Shown one piece after another: positions 9,442-28,362 of a stretch of 64,000 nt of DNA. The notes below the pieces were generated by a model. That model searched no databases and was not told the DNA's origin. It was given only the letters and a program-made list of their open reading frames with translations. The position numbers and the translations under genes are program-made. The stretch is taken from positions 1 to 64,000 of the forward strand of contig JAKLKF010000024.1 of NCBI GenBank assembly GCA_023150805.1, written 5' to 3'. Each line of letters begins with the position of its first letter. Position 1 is the stretch's first letter. This DNA is from Myxococcota bacterium. Its GTDB lineage: Bacteria; Myxococcota_A; UBA796; UBA2385.

Positions 9442-10026
9442 TCAGGCTCCGCCGGCCAGCACCTTGGACAGGAACAGGCGGCGGTCGGTGGTGACCGTGC
9501 CGTCGACGCGGCGCGCGGGCACCTCCATGTAGACGCCCATGTCCTCGAAGCCCATGTGCATGTACATCTCGTAGGCGCCCTTGCGCGAGGCGGTGGTGCG
9601 CAGCAGGGCGTGGGTGTAGCGCTGCGTGTCGACCAGGTGCAGGCGCAGGTCGACGAGCTGCTTGCCCAGCCCGCGGCCGCGGAAGGCGTCCTGGACGCCC
9701 AGCTCGGCCAGGTAGAAGACGTGGCGCGGTGGGACCAGGCCGCGCAGCGAGCGGGCGATGTCGGGGCGCGACAGCAGCGGCACGCCCACCCCGAAGGCGA
9801 CCACGCGGGCGTCCCCGCGCAGCACGAGCAGGGTGACGTGGTCGGGGGTGCGCAGGAAGCCGTCGAGGATGCCCAGGGCTTCGGAGGCGTAGAAGCGCTC
9901 GAAGTAGGGCGGCCCCGAGAAGATGTCCTGGTAGGCCCCGGCGAAGGAGGCGCGGTAGGGCGCGGCGTCGTCGGGGTCGTGGACCCGGACGATGCGGAGG
10001 CCGTCTTCTCTCTCGACCAGCGTCAT
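9442..10026 (-). CDS. GNAT-family N-acetyltransferase
   Basis: FYLAELGVQDAFRGRGLGKQLVDLRL (acetyl-CoA binding Q/RxxGxG/A), C-terminal YEMYMHMGFED. Confidence 0.82.
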   Translation of the reverse strand: MTLVEREDGLRIVRVHDPDDAAPYRASFAGAYQDIFSGPPYFERFYASEALGILDGFLRTPDHVTLLVLRGDARVVAFGVGVPLLSRPDIARSLRGLVPPRHVFYLAELGVQDAFRGRGLGKQLVDLRLHLVDTQRYTHALLRTTASRKGAYEMYMHMGFEDMGVYMEVPARRVDGTVTTDRRLFLSKVLAGGA

Positions 10027-10089
10027 GGCGCGCATCATGCCGGGGGGCGGGGGCCCTGGCAAGGCGCAGCCGAGGCCGCGCCCGCGGGC

Positions 10090-19296
<9,207 letters not shown>

Positions 19297-19460
19297 GGGG
19301 ACTCCCGGAGGTCTGGCGAGGGGCCCCTATGCGGCGGCTGTGACGCCCGCGAGATGCGAAATCCCTTGCGCGGCGGAGGGATCCTCTGTTCGCACCCCGC
19401 GTGCGGACCGTCGCCCCGCGTGCCCGGGTCCGGTGCTACCGTGCTTCGCGGAGGTGTTGG

Positions 19461-20903
19461 ATGAACGAACCTCGGTGGACGACGGTGTGTTTTTTCTCGA
19501 TCCCGTTGCTCGGCTTCGTGATCCCCGCCGGCTGCGCGCCGGTCGCCCAGGACGACAGCGCCGGGGTGGGGGACGGCGGGGGCGAGGCGGACGGCGGCGG
19601 GGGCGAGGCGGACGGCGGCGGGGGCGGGACGGCCGACGCGGGCTCGACCACCGAGCCGGATCCGGGCGGCGTCGCGGTGCTGGCCGGGCCGGCGGCGCTC
19701 CTGGGGTCGGAGGGCACCTGGGTCACGGGCTTCCCGGGCACCGACTGCGGCGGCTGGGTGGCGCCGGCCGGAGACGTGGACCTGGACGGCGACCCCGACG
19801 TGGTCGTGATCTGCGCCCAGGAGGGGCGCGATCCCGTGCGGGACTCCCTGCTGCACCTGGTCGACGGCGCGGCCCTGCTGGGCGGCGCCGCGGAGGTGGT
19901 CGCCAGCCTGTCCGGTGCCCCCCACCGGTCCGGCGGAGGTGCGCACCGGCTGGGGGACCTCGACGGGGACGGCCGCGCCGAGCTGCCCCTGGAGACGGTG
20001 TCGGGCACCTCCCACTCGCTGGGCTCGGTGCTGCCGGGGGCCGCGTGGGCCCTGGGCGGCGAGGTGGACCTGCGGGCCTGGGAGCTGCGGGGGGACAGCG
20101 GCTACTCGCCCATGCCCGGCCAGGTCCTGCCGGACGTCGACGGCGACGGCGGGCCCGACCTGCTGCTGGTCCAAGAGCCCGGCCACTACACCGACGAGTC
20201 CAGCGACGGGATCTGGCTGTTCGTGGTGCAGGGGGCCGCCTTCGCGGTCCTGCCCGCCGGCGACCCCGCCGAGCTCGCGCGGCTCCCGCACGCCCGGGTC
20301 GTGGGCTCGCGTGCCCTGGGCGAGCCCGACGTGATCGGCGGCGTGGGCGACGTCGACGGCGACGGGCGGGAGGACCTCGGCGTCGCCTTCGGCCCCCGGG
20401 ACGCGCACGCCGTCGACCAGCGGGGCAGCATCCGGCTGGTCCTCTCCTCGACCCTGGGCGCCGTCTCCCTCGCCGCCGTCTCCCTGGAGGACGGCCCCGA
20501 GGTCCGCGGCGTCCAGCCGGCGCGGCTCATGGCGTCGCAGTTCCAGGGCCTGGGCGACCTGGACGGCGACGGCCGGGGGGAGCTGGCGGTGCTCTTCGCC
20601 AAGCGCATCGACGGCAGCAGCGAGCAGCCGGTGACCGAGCTGGGCGTGGTGCGAGGGGCGGACCTGGCCGCCGGCGGCACGGTGGACCTGGCCCCCTGGA
20701 GCCCGGAGCACCGGGCCACCGACGGCCTCGCCTGCGACCTGGACGGCGACGGGCTCTCCGAGTGGATTGGCGCCGACGGGATCTGGGCCGGCGACAGCCT
20801 GCTGGAGGGGGCCCCCTCGCCGGTCGCGCCGGGTGTGACCGCCCTGGCCTGCCTGGGGGACCTGGACGGAGACGGGGCCGAGGAGCTGGCGGTGGAGCGG
20901 TAG
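19461..20903 (+). CDS. FG-GAP/VCBS repeat lipoprotein
   Basis: Lipobox PAGC, DGG-rich tether, repeated GDVDLDGDPDVVV / GDLDGDGRAEL / GDVDGDGREDL calcium-binding blades. Confidence 0.82.
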   Translation: MNEPRWTTVCFFSIPLLGFVIPAGCAPVAQDDSAGVGDGGGEADGGGGEADGGGGGTADAGSTTEPDPGGVAVLAGPAALLGSEGTWVTGFPGTDCGGWVAPAGDVDLDGDPDVVVICAQEGRDPVRDSLLHLVDGAALLGGAAEVVASLSGAPHRSGGGAHRLGDLDGDGRAELPLETVSGTSHSLGSVLPGAAWALGGEVDLRAWELRGDSGYSPMPGQVLPDVDGDGGPDLLLVQEPGHYTDESSDGIWLFVVQGAAFAVLPAGDPAELARLPHARVVGSRALGEPDVIGGVGDVDGDGREDLGVAFGPRDAHAVDQRGSIRLVLSSTLGAVSLAAVSLEDGPEVRGVQPARLMASQFQGLGDLDGDGRGELAVLFAKRIDGSSEQPVTELGVVRGADLAAGGTVDLAPWSPEHRATDGLACDLDGDGLSEWIGADGIWAGDSLLEGAPSPVAPGVTALACLGDLDGDGAEELAVER

Positions 20904-20916
20904 GCGCCGGACCCGG

Positions 20917-20970
20917 CTGGTAGGTCTGGCGGGCTACTGCCCGCTGGTGGGTCTGGCGGGCTACTGCCCG
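20917..20970. repeat. 27-bp tandem duplication carrying a hairpin at the ASST gene 3' end
   Basis: ctggt(a/g)ggtctggcgggctactgcccg x2; each copy with flanking bases contains GCGGGC-tact-GCCCGC. Confidence 0.9.
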
Positions 20971-22373
20971 CTGGTGGGCGCGTACAGGTCGTCCAGCCAG
21001 CGCACCCGGCCCCAGATGGCGCCGACGCCGGTCTGGACCGTCCACAGCTCCTGGCCCTCGGGGCTCACCTCGACCAGCCGCCCCTGCGTGGACCAGGCGA
21101 CGAGCCGGTTGCCGTCGGGCAGGCGCCGGGCGTCGCCCAGCAGCGGGATGTGCATGCCCTCGGGGTGCCACAGCTCCCAGGTCTGCTGGAAGGTCCCCGC
21201 CTCCAGGTCCAGGCGGTACTCGACCACGCGCGAGCGCAGGTCGGCCCGGTGGTCGCCGTTGTCGAAGACCAGCATGCCCTCGGCCCACAGGTCGGAGAGG
21301 TGGCCGTGGTCGATGGGCGGCATGGGCTCGCCCTGCAGGCCGCCCTCCAGCCCGACCTGCCAGGCGGGGGCGCCGCTGTCCAGGTCGAAGGCCCAGACCA
21401 GGTCGAGGAAGCGCGAGACGATCGCGATCTCGCCGCGATCCTCCAGCAGGGCCAGGCTGTTGGCGTGGGTCCAGTCCTTGCCCCCCAGGCCGACGACCTC
21501 CTCCTCGGCGTGGAAGCAGCGCGGCTCGGCGTCCAGGTGGTCGTGCAGGGCGTGCAGGACCTCGGTCGGCGTCTCCTCCGTGGCGCCCTCGGGCCCGGCG
21601 ACGACGGCGTCTCCCACGACGTCGTACAGGCCTCCCTGGTAGTCGGTCTCCCGGCTGTCGAAGGCCAGCCAGGCGATCCGCCCGTCGGGCAGCTCCAGGA
21701 AGTCGTGGTGGGCCAGGACGGTCCGCGTCGTGGTGGCCGTGCCCTCCCGCAGGGAGACCCGCCGCAGCTCGCCCACGTCCACCGACTGGTTCTGGTCGTA
21801 GGTGCCCATCAGCACCGAGCGGCCGTCCCGGGACAGCCGCACGGTCGGGGCGAGCAGCCCGTCGCCGACCTCGGTCCACCACACCAGGTCGCCGTCCCGG
21901 TCCAGGATGACGACCCAGGCGCTGTCCAGCTGCAGCAGGGCGCCCAGCACGAAGCCGCCCGGCTGCATGCGCGAGGGGTCGGGCGTGGAGACCTGCAGCG
22001 GCACCACCTCCTCGGGGCGGGTCGGCGTGTCGAAGGCCACCGCCTCGCCGCGGCGGTCCTCCTCGCCGTCGGTCCAGGCGGCGCGCAGCTCGTAGCGGCG
22101 GCCCGCCTTCAGGCCCAGCAGCCAGGCCGAGGCGGCGCCCTGGTCGTCGACCTCGGTCGGCACGACCCGGTCGAAGGCGCCCTCCTCGCCCAGCTCCAGC
22201 CAGGTGTCGGCGCCGGCGGGCGCCGTCCAGGTCGCCTCGGCGACCGTGGCGACGGTCGGGCGGAGCGCCACCGCGCCGTGGTCCCCGTCGTCGGCGCCGC
22301 CGTCGGTCCCGCCGGTCCCCCCGCCCCCCGCGGTGCAGGCCATCCACCACCAGAGTGGCCAGGAACCGGGCAC
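20961..22373 (-). CDS. Arylsulfotransferase (ASST)-like secreted/lipoprotein
   Basis: VVILDRDGDLVWW, KDWTHANSLALLED, DHGHLSDLWAEGMLVFDNGDHR, SRVVEYRLD; N-terminal lipobox-like MAC and DGG tether; GTG start. Confidence 0.72.
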   Translation of the reverse strand: MPGSWPLWWWMACTAGGGGTGGTDGGADDGDHGAVALRPTVATVAEATWTAPAGADTWLELGEEGAFDRVVPTEVDDQGAASAWLLGLKAGRRYELRAAWTDGEEDRRGEAVAFDTPTRPEEVVPLQVSTPDPSRMQPGGFVLGALLQLDSAWVVILDRDGDLVWWTEVGDGLLAPTVRLSRDGRSVLMGTYDQNQSVDVGELRRVSLREGTATTTRTVLAHHDFLELPDGRIAWLAFDSRETDYQGGLYDVVGDAVVAGPEGATEETPTEVLHALHDHLDAEPRCFHAEEEVVGLGGKDWTHANSLALLEDRGEIAIVSRFLDLVWAFDLDSGAPAWQVGLEGGLQGEPMPPIDHGHLSDLWAEGMLVFDNGDHRADLRSRVVEYRLDLEAGTFQQTWELWHPEGMHIPLLGDARRLPDGNRLVAWSTQGRLVEVSPEGQELWTVQTGVGAIWGRVRWLDDLYAPTSGQ

Positions 22374-22416
22374 GGCGCCTCCTCGCGGGTCCTACCCCGG
22401 TCGCGGCGCGTGGGGG

Positions 22417-23937
22417 CTACTGCCGCCGCTTGAAGCGGGCCGGCTCGATGCCGTGCCGCACCACCCGCAGGCCCATCACGCGCTCGGTCACCTCGAGCAT
22501 CCGCGCCGCGGCGGCCATGTTCCCGCCGGTGGACTTCAGGGCGTCCAGCAGCATCTCCCGCTCGACGGCGTCGAGCTGGGCCTGCAGCCCGCCCGTGGGC
22601 CCGGTGCCGCTGGCCTCGGCCGTCTGCAGGCTGGGGGGCAGGTGGTGGCCGTGGATCACGTCGTCGCGGGTGAGCAGCACGGCGCGCTCGATGCAGTTCT
22701 CCAGCTCCCGCACGTTGCCCGGCCAGTGGTAGGCCGTCAGCATGTCGATGGCCGGGGTGCTGATGCGCTTGACCTGCCGGCCGTGCAGCCGGTTGAAGGA
22801 CAGGACGAAGTGGTCGGCCAGCAGCAGGATGTCGGCCTTGCGCTCGCGCAGCGGCGGCAGGTGGATCGGGAAGACGTTGAGCCGGTAGTACAGGTCCTTG
22901 CGGAAGGTCCCGGCGTCGATCATCGCCTCCAGGTCGCGGCTGGTGGCGGCGACGATGCGCACGTCGACGTCGATGGTGCGGTTGCTGCCCAGCCGCTCCA
23001 GCGTGCGCTGCTGGAGCACCCGCAGCAGCTTGATCTGGGTCGGCGGCGACAGGTCGCCCACCTCGTCGAGGAAGATGGTGCCGCCCTGTGCCAGCTCGAA
23101 GCGCCCCTTGCGGGCCTGCAGGGCGCCGGTGAAGGCGCCGCGCTCGTGGCCGAACAGCTCGCTCTCGATCAGGCTGTCGGGCAACGCCGCCAGGTTCACC
23201 TTCACCAGCGGGCCCTGGGCGCGGTTGCTGCCCTGGTGCAGGGCGTCGGCGACCAGCTCCTTGCCCGTGCCGCTCTCGCCGCGCAGCAGGACGGTGGTGT
23301 TCGACGGGGCGACCTGGGCCACCAGCTCGTAGACCCGCTGCATCGCCCGGCTGGTGCCGATCATCGCGGTCGGGCGCGGGGCCTCGGCCCCCCCGGCTCC
23401 GCCCGCGGGGCGCCCCCGGCGCGAGGCCCGCTCGGCGACCGCGGGCCCCAGCATCGCCGCCACCACGACCAGCAGGTCCACCAGCGGCGCCAGCACGGCC
23501 GCCGGCGCCGGCTCCCGGTAGGCCGACAGCGTGCCCAGCACCTGGCCGCCCACCCGCACCGGCACGCAGAGGAAGGCCCGCTCGACCCCCTCGTCCAGGG
23601 CGCCGGTGCGGTCCAGGAAGCGCGGGTCCTCGGAGATCCGGGGCACGACCTGGGCCTCGCCCGATGCGGCCACCCGGCCGACGATGCCCTCGCCCATCGC
23701 GTAGCGGCCCCGGCGCACCTCGGCCGGCGTCAGCCCGTGGGCGGCCTCGATGCACAGGGTCTCGCCGGCGCCCTCCTCCTCGCGCTGCACCAGGCAGAGC
23801 GCGACGCGGCGCAGGTCGAAGCGCTCGGAGAGGGCACGCAGCAGCGGGCCGAGCACCTCGTCGAGGTCCAGGGTGCTGGTCAGCGGCTCGGCCAGGGCGC
23901 GCAGGGCCGGCAGGGGAGAGGTGGGGGGCGGCGCCAT
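22417..23937 (-). CDS. GAF domain sigma54-dependent Fis-family transcriptional activator (NifA-like)
   Basis: [15 protein letters not shown] Walker A, GAFTGA loop, [12 protein letters not shown] Walker B, C-terminal [23 protein letters not shown]. Confidence 0.95.
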   Translation of the reverse strand: MAPPPTSPLPALRALAEPLTSTLDLDEVLGPLLRALSERFDLRRVALCLVQREEEGAGETLCIEAAHGLTPAEVRRGRYAMGEGIVGRVAASGEAQVVPRISEDPRFLDRTGALDEGVERAFLCVPVRVGGQVLGTLSAYREPAPAAVLAPLVDLLVVVAAMLGPAVAERASRRGRPAGGAGGAEAPRPTAMIGTSRAMQRVYELVAQVAPSNTTVLLRGESGTGKELVADALHQGSNRAQGPLVKVNLAALPDSLIESELFGHERGAFTGALQARKGRFELAQGGTIFLDEVGDLSPPTQIKLLRVLQQRTLERLGSNRTIDVDVRIVAATSRDLEAMIDAGTFRKDLYYRLNVFPIHLPPLRERKADILLLADHFVLSFNRLHGRQVKRISTPAIDMLTAYHWPGNVRELENCIERAVLLTRDDVIHGHHLPPSLQTAEASGTGPTGGLQAQLDAVEREMLLDALKSTGGNMAAAARMLEVTERVMGLRVVRHGIEPARFKRRQ

Positions 23938-24034
23938 GCGGCGGACTAACCGGGCCGAGGAGTCGACCCCGGGGAGCCGGCTTTCACGGGAACGCCGCGG
24001 GAGGGTGGGGCGGTCGCCATGCTAGGCCAGCCGC

Positions 24035-25417
24035 ATGGTCCACGCCCACCCGGTGATCGCGCTGCTCCCGCTCCTCCTGCTGGCCTGCGCCTCGCCGCCC
24101 GGGTCGGGCCCGGGTCCGCAGGGCGGCGACAGCGGAACGGCAGACGGGGGCGGCCCGGGAGACGGCGGCAGCGGCGCCGAGCAGGACATCGTCACCACGC
24201 ACCTGGCCCTGGACCTGGAGAACCGCACGGGGGTCGCCACCCTGCAGGTCCAGCCGGCGGCGGGCGCCTCGACCGTGCTGCTGGACGTGTCGGGCCTGGA
24301 CCTGCGCGGCGTGACGGTGGACGGGGTCGCGGTGGGCCCGGAGGTCCGCGACGGCATGCTGCCCGTGCCGGTCGACCCGGGCGGCGCCCCGGTGCAGATC
24401 GAGGTCGCCTACGACTTCCCGGCGCGCTCGGACGTGGACTTCGACGGCTGGATGCCGGGCCTGGGCGTGAGCTTCACCTGGCCCTACTTCTGCGGGAACC
24501 TGTACCCCTGCGACCCGCAGCTGCGCGACGGCGTGCGCTACACCATGGAGGTCACGGGCGCGCCGGCCGGGCAGCGGGCGATCTTCCCGGCCCGCATCCC
24601 CTCGGACGCGCCCTCCTACATGCCGGCGGTCGCGGTCGGCGACTACCAGGAGCTGGCCCTGGGCACCACCTCCGCCGGCACCACGCTGCGCGCGCTCTAC
24701 CTGCCCGGCGCCTCCGGCCTGGAGGGCGCGCAGGCCGGCACCGAGCTGCTGGTGGACGTCTTCGACTACTTCGAGCGGGTCTACGGCCCCTACAGCTTCG
24801 GCGCCGACGTCGCGACCGTGGAGGTCGACTGGGGCGCGGACTCCTGGGGCGGCATGGAGCACCACCCCTACTTCCACGTCGGCCGGTTCGACTTCGACGA
24901 CGGCGAGGTGCACGCCCACGAGGCCGCGCACGGCTGGTTCGGCGACGGCGTGCGCATCGGCTGCTGGGAGGACTTCGTGCTCTCGGAGGGCACGGTGACC
25001 TACATGGCCGCCCGGGCCACCGAGCAGGTCGGCGGGCGCGAGCTGTGGAGCTACTACGTCGAGGGCTTCCTGATCCCCATCTGCGAGGGCCTGGACGTCA
25101 ACACGGTCGTCCTGCCCGAGACCTGCAACGAGATCGACCTGCTGCACCACGACATCTGGTCGCTGGCCACCTACATGAAGGGGGCCTGCTTCTACGAGGA
25201 GGTGGCCGACCTGGTCGGCGCCGACCTGCTCGACGAGGTCATCGCCGAGCTGTACCAGGAGCGCGTCGGGGGCACCGCGCGCATGCAGGACATGATCGAC
25301 CGGATCCTGGCGCGCACCGATCCCTCGCACCACGCCGCCATCGAGACCCTGGCCGAGGAGTGGCTGCGGACCGAGGCCTGCCCGAAGGACTACGCCGAGC
25401 GCTGCGGCGCCCATTAG
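24035..25417 (+). CDS. M1-family (gluzincin) metallopeptidase-like lipoprotein
   Basis: WGGMEHHPYFHV (GxMEN-like), HEAAHGWFGDGVRIGCWEDFVLSEG (HExxH...E), lipobox LLAC. Confidence 0.87.
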   Translation: MVHAHPVIALLPLLLLACASPPGSGPGPQGGDSGTADGGGPGDGGSGAEQDIVTTHLALDLENRTGVATLQVQPAAGASTVLLDVSGLDLRGVTVDGVAVGPEVRDGMLPVPVDPGGAPVQIEVAYDFPARSDVDFDGWMPGLGVSFTWPYFCGNLYPCDPQLRDGVRYTMEVTGAPAGQRAIFPARIPSDAPSYMPAVAVGDYQELALGTTSAGTTLRALYLPGASGLEGAQAGTELLVDVFDYFERVYGPYSFGADVATVEVDWGADSWGGMEHHPYFHVGRFDFDDGEVHAHEAAHGWFGDGVRIGCWEDFVLSEGTVTYMAARATEQVGGRELWSYYVEGFLIPICEGLDVNTVVLPETCNEIDLLHHDIWSLATYMKGACFYEEVADLVGADLLDEVIAELYQERVGGTARMQDMIDRILARTDPSHHAAIETLAEEWLRTEACPKDYAERCGAH

Positions 25418-25427
25418 ATCCGGCGCG

Positions 25428-27236
25428 ATGGCCCGTCCCTCGCCGCCGCCCGCTCCCGTCGTGCTCACCGTGGGCGCGGGCCGGGGCGTGGTGCTGGGCC
25501 TGCCGGGGGCGGCGCCGGCGACCGGGGAGCTGGCGGAGGAGGCGATCGCGGCCGTGGCGGCGCGGGTCGAGGGCCTGGTGCGGGCGCCGGCCGGGCTGCT
25601 GCTCTCGGCCTCGGACCTGGACGCGGCCGCGCGGGAGCGGCAGGCGGGCGAGGTCCTGGCCGCGCTCTTCGACCCGCCCGCCCTGCGCGAGGTGCGCGAC
25701 GCGCTGGTGGCCTGGGCCGCGCGGGGCCAGCCCCTGCACCTGGTGGTGGACGCCCGCACGCCGGCGGCACGGGCCCTGCCCTGGGAGCTGCTGCTGGCGA
25801 TCCCGCCGGGCCGCAGCCCGCTGGCGGCGACGCGGGTGCTCCGGCTGCAAGCGGCGCCGCCGCCCGTCGCGCCGCCCCCCTCGGAGGGCCTGGAGCTGCG
25901 CCTGTGGGTGGCCGACCCCGCCGATCCGGTCAGCGCCCGGGTCGCGGCCGCGCTGGAGGCCACGGTCGCCGGCCTTGTGGGCCTGCGGCTGCGGCGCCTG
26001 CCCTCCGACCTCTCCGGCCCGCCCGCCCCGGCAGGCGGGGTCGACCGCGGCGGGCCGGCCGTGCTGCACCTGCTGACGCACGGGGCCGGCGCCCTGGACC
26101 GGGTCGGGCTGGCCGGCCCCGGCGGTCCCCGCGCCGCCGACACGGTCGCCCGGGCGCTGCAGCCCTGGTCGGCGGGCGCGCTGCTGGCGGTCACCGACGT
26201 GTGCGGCGGCGCGGCGGCGACGACCGACCCCGCCGACGCCCCGACCTGGCGGCTGGCGATGGGGGGCCCACCGGTGGTGGTCGGGCCGCGCACGCGCTGG
26301 GCGGCCGAGGCCTCGGTGGCCTTCAGCGCCGCCCTCTACGGCGCCCTGGCCCGGGGCGAGGCGGTCGGCGAGGCGGTCGAGGCGGGCCGGCTCGCGCTGC
26401 GCGGGCTGGCGATCCCCCACGAGAGCGGGCGGTGGTGGACCCCGCTGGCCATCGTGAGCACGCCGCTGGCGGCGGGCCTGCGCCTGGCCCGGCCGCCCCT
26501 GTCCCTGCCCGGCTGGCCGGCGTCCGCCCCCGACGCCGCCGCTTGGCTGCGCGCCGCCGCCGACCGCGCCCGCGGCTACCTGGGCGTCGAGCACCTGCTC
26601 GCCGCCTGCACCGACCCGGCCCTGTCCCTGCCCCCTCGGCTGGCGGCCCTGCGCCCGGCGCTGGCCGAGCTGGCCGCACGGGTGCCGCCCGCGCCGCACG
26701 CCGGGCCGGCCGAGCCCACCCCTCGCCTGCGCGGGCTGGGCGCCGAGCTGGCCCCGGGCTTCGACGCGGTGGATCTCGCCCGCCAGCTCGCGTGCGTGCC
26801 CTGGCTGGCGGCCCTGCTCGACCCGGCCGTGCGGGCTCGCCTCCTCGCCCCGCCCGAGGACGACGGCCGCGGCACCCTCCCGCTGGAGCCGGTGGAGGCG
26901 CCGCCGCTGTCGGCCGAGGGCCTGGTGCTGGAGGTCGAGGCGGGCCCCGAGGACGGCCGCCTGCTGGCGCTGCGCGCGCCCGGCGAGGTGCTGGGCCGCT
27001 GGGACCCCGGCCAGCCCGACGTGCGCGACCTGCGCCTGTACGTCGACCGCGCCGACGCCGACCGCACCCTCTCCCGCCAGCACCTCTCGCTGGAGGGCCC
27101 GGGCCTGCTGCGCCTGCGGGGCGCCACCCGCCTGCAGCGTGGACCCGGGCCCGCGCAGCCGGCCCAGGGGGTGGTCGCGGTCCAGGCGGGCGACCTGCTG
27201 GTGCTGGGCGCGGGCACCCGGCTGCGCGTGCGCTGA
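25428..27236 (+). CDS. CHAT-domain (caspase-like) protein with C-terminal FHA-like domain
   Basis: LHLLTHGAG (His), LLAVTDVCGGAAAT (Cys), FSAALYGALARGEAVGEAVEAGRLALR; C-terminal GEVLGRWDPGQPDVRDLRLYVDRADADRTLSRQHLSLE FHA-like. Confidence 0.85.
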   Translation: MARPSPPPAPVVLTVGAGRGVVLGLPGAAPATGELAEEAIAAVAARVEGLVRAPAGLLLSASDLDAAARERQAGEVLAALFDPPALREVRDALVAWAARGQPLHLVVDARTPAARALPWELLLAIPPGRSPLAATRVLRLQAAPPPVAPPPSEGLELRLWVADPADPVSARVAAALEATVAGLVGLRLRRLPSDLSGPPAPAGGVDRGGPAVLHLLTHGAGALDRVGLAGPGGPRAADTVARALQPWSAGALLAVTDVCGGAAATTDPADAPTWRLAMGGPPVVVGPRTRWAAEASVAFSAALYGALARGEAVGEAVEAGRLALRGLAIPHESGRWWTPLAIVSTPLAAGLRLARPPLSLPGWPASAPDAAAWLRAAADRARGYLGVEHLLAACTDPALSLPPRLAALRPALAELAARVPPAPHAGPAEPTPRLRGLGAELAPGFDAVDLARQLACVPWLAALLDPAVRARLLAPPEDDGRGTLPLEPVEAPPLSAEGLVLEVEAGPEDGRLLALRAPGEVLGRWDPGQPDVRDLRLYVDRADADRTLSRQHLSLEGPGLLRLRGATRLQRGPGPAQPAQGVVAVQAGDLLVLGAGTRLRVR

Positions 27237-27260
27237 GCGCGGCGGGGCGGGCGCTCAGCG
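27231..27260. terminator. Bidirectional hairpin overlapping both convergent stop codons
   Basis: CGCTGAGCGC-ggcggggcgg-GCGCTCAGCG, 10-bp perfect stem. Confidence 0.6.
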
Positions 27261-27818
27261 ACCCGGGGGCGGGGGGGTGCACTCCAGCGAGATCAGGACG
27301 TCGAGGTGCCGCAGCGCCACCAGGCGGCCGATCCCGGCGGGGCAGGTCGACAGCGCGTCCTCGACCCGGTTGGCCTGGATGCCGATCGGCGCGAGGGTGA
27401 GGGTCCGGCCGTCGGCGCCGACCCAGGTCAGGTCGCCCTCGATGCTGGGCGAGGGGCCGCCGATCGGGCGGGTGTGCAGGGCGCCGCGGGAGATCTCGAC
27501 GCCGGCCAGGTGTCCCTGGCCCGCGTAGGGGCCGCGGACCAGGTCGAGCAGGGGGTTGACGTCCAGGCCGAGGGTGACCGTCCCGGCGACCAGCCCGAGC
27601 ACGGCGAAGCGGCGCAGCGCCCCGCCGGGGGCGTCCCAGGCCAGCCCGAAGGCCAGCGCGAAGGCGCTGCCGAAGGCCCAGGCGACCCGCAGGGCCGGCC
27701 ACAGCCACCAGGTCGCCTCGGTGTAGGGCGGGAACAGCGTCAGGAGCGGGCCCAGCATCAAGGCCAGGCACCAGGAGACGGCCCCGGCCATGCCCAGCGC
27801 GGCCACCAGCCGGTCCAT
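27255..27818 (-). CDS. Small integral membrane protein, tandem paralog of next
   Basis: Multiple TM stretches; LMLGPLLTLFPPYTEATWWLWPALRVAWAFG; ATGA coupling with upstream gene. Confidence 0.72.
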   Translation of the reverse strand: MDRLVAALGMAGAVSWCLALMLGPLLTLFPPYTEATWWLWPALRVAWAFGSAFALAFGLAWDAPGGALRRFAVLGLVAGTVTLGLDVNPLLDLVRGPYAGQGHLAGVEISRGALHTRPIGGPSPSIEGDLTWVGADGRTLTLAPIGIQANRVEDALSTCPAGIGRLVALRHLDVLISLECTPPPPGR

Positions 27819-28333
27819 CAGGTCGCCCTCGCGTCGAGGAAGGCGCGCAGGGCCGGCAGGGTCCGCACCTGGACCGCCGGCGCGCCACGCAGGCTCTCCA
27901 GCGCGCGCCGTGCCCGGTCGCCCTGGATGCCCCGGAAGCGCAGGCGCACCGGCCCCTCGGCGGTGAGCAGCTCGACCTCGGTGTGGGAGACCCGCTGCCC
28001 CAGGGCCGGCTGCAGCCGGCTGTGGGTGTCCGCCGCGCGCAGGCGCCCGGTCAGCGTCTGCGGGCCGCGCGCCAGGGCCAGGGCCGGGGCCACGGACAGG
28101 ACCAGCCCGACCGCGCCCAGCCCCAGCCCGGCGCCGAGCATGGCCGGGGCCTCGCCGCCCGCCATGCGCGCCGTGGCCGCGCCGGCGGCCACGCCCCCGC
28201 CGACCATCCAGGCCAGGCGCAGCGCCGGCCACAGCCACCAGGCCCCCCGGGGGTAGGGCGGCAGGGCGGTCAGCAGCGGGCCGAGGAAGACGCCCGCGGC
28301 CCAGGCCGACAGCAGGAGCAGGTCGAACCACAC
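27818..28333 (-). CDS. Small integral membrane protein, tandem paralog of previous
   Basis: VFLGPLLTALPPYPRGAWWLWPALRLAWMVG matches the neighbour; GTG start with TACCAT 7 nt upstream. Confidence 0.68.
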   Translation of the reverse strand: MWFDLLLLSAWAAGVFLGPLLTALPPYPRGAWWLWPALRLAWMVGGGVAAGAATARMAGGEAPAMLGAGLGLGAVGLVLSVAPALALARGPQTLTGRLRAADTHSRLQPALGQRVSHTEVELLTAEGPVRLRFRGIQGDRARRALESLRGAPAVQVRTLPALRAFLDARAT

Positions 28334-28362
28334 GGGCGCGATGGTAGCGCCTGCGCGGTCGT

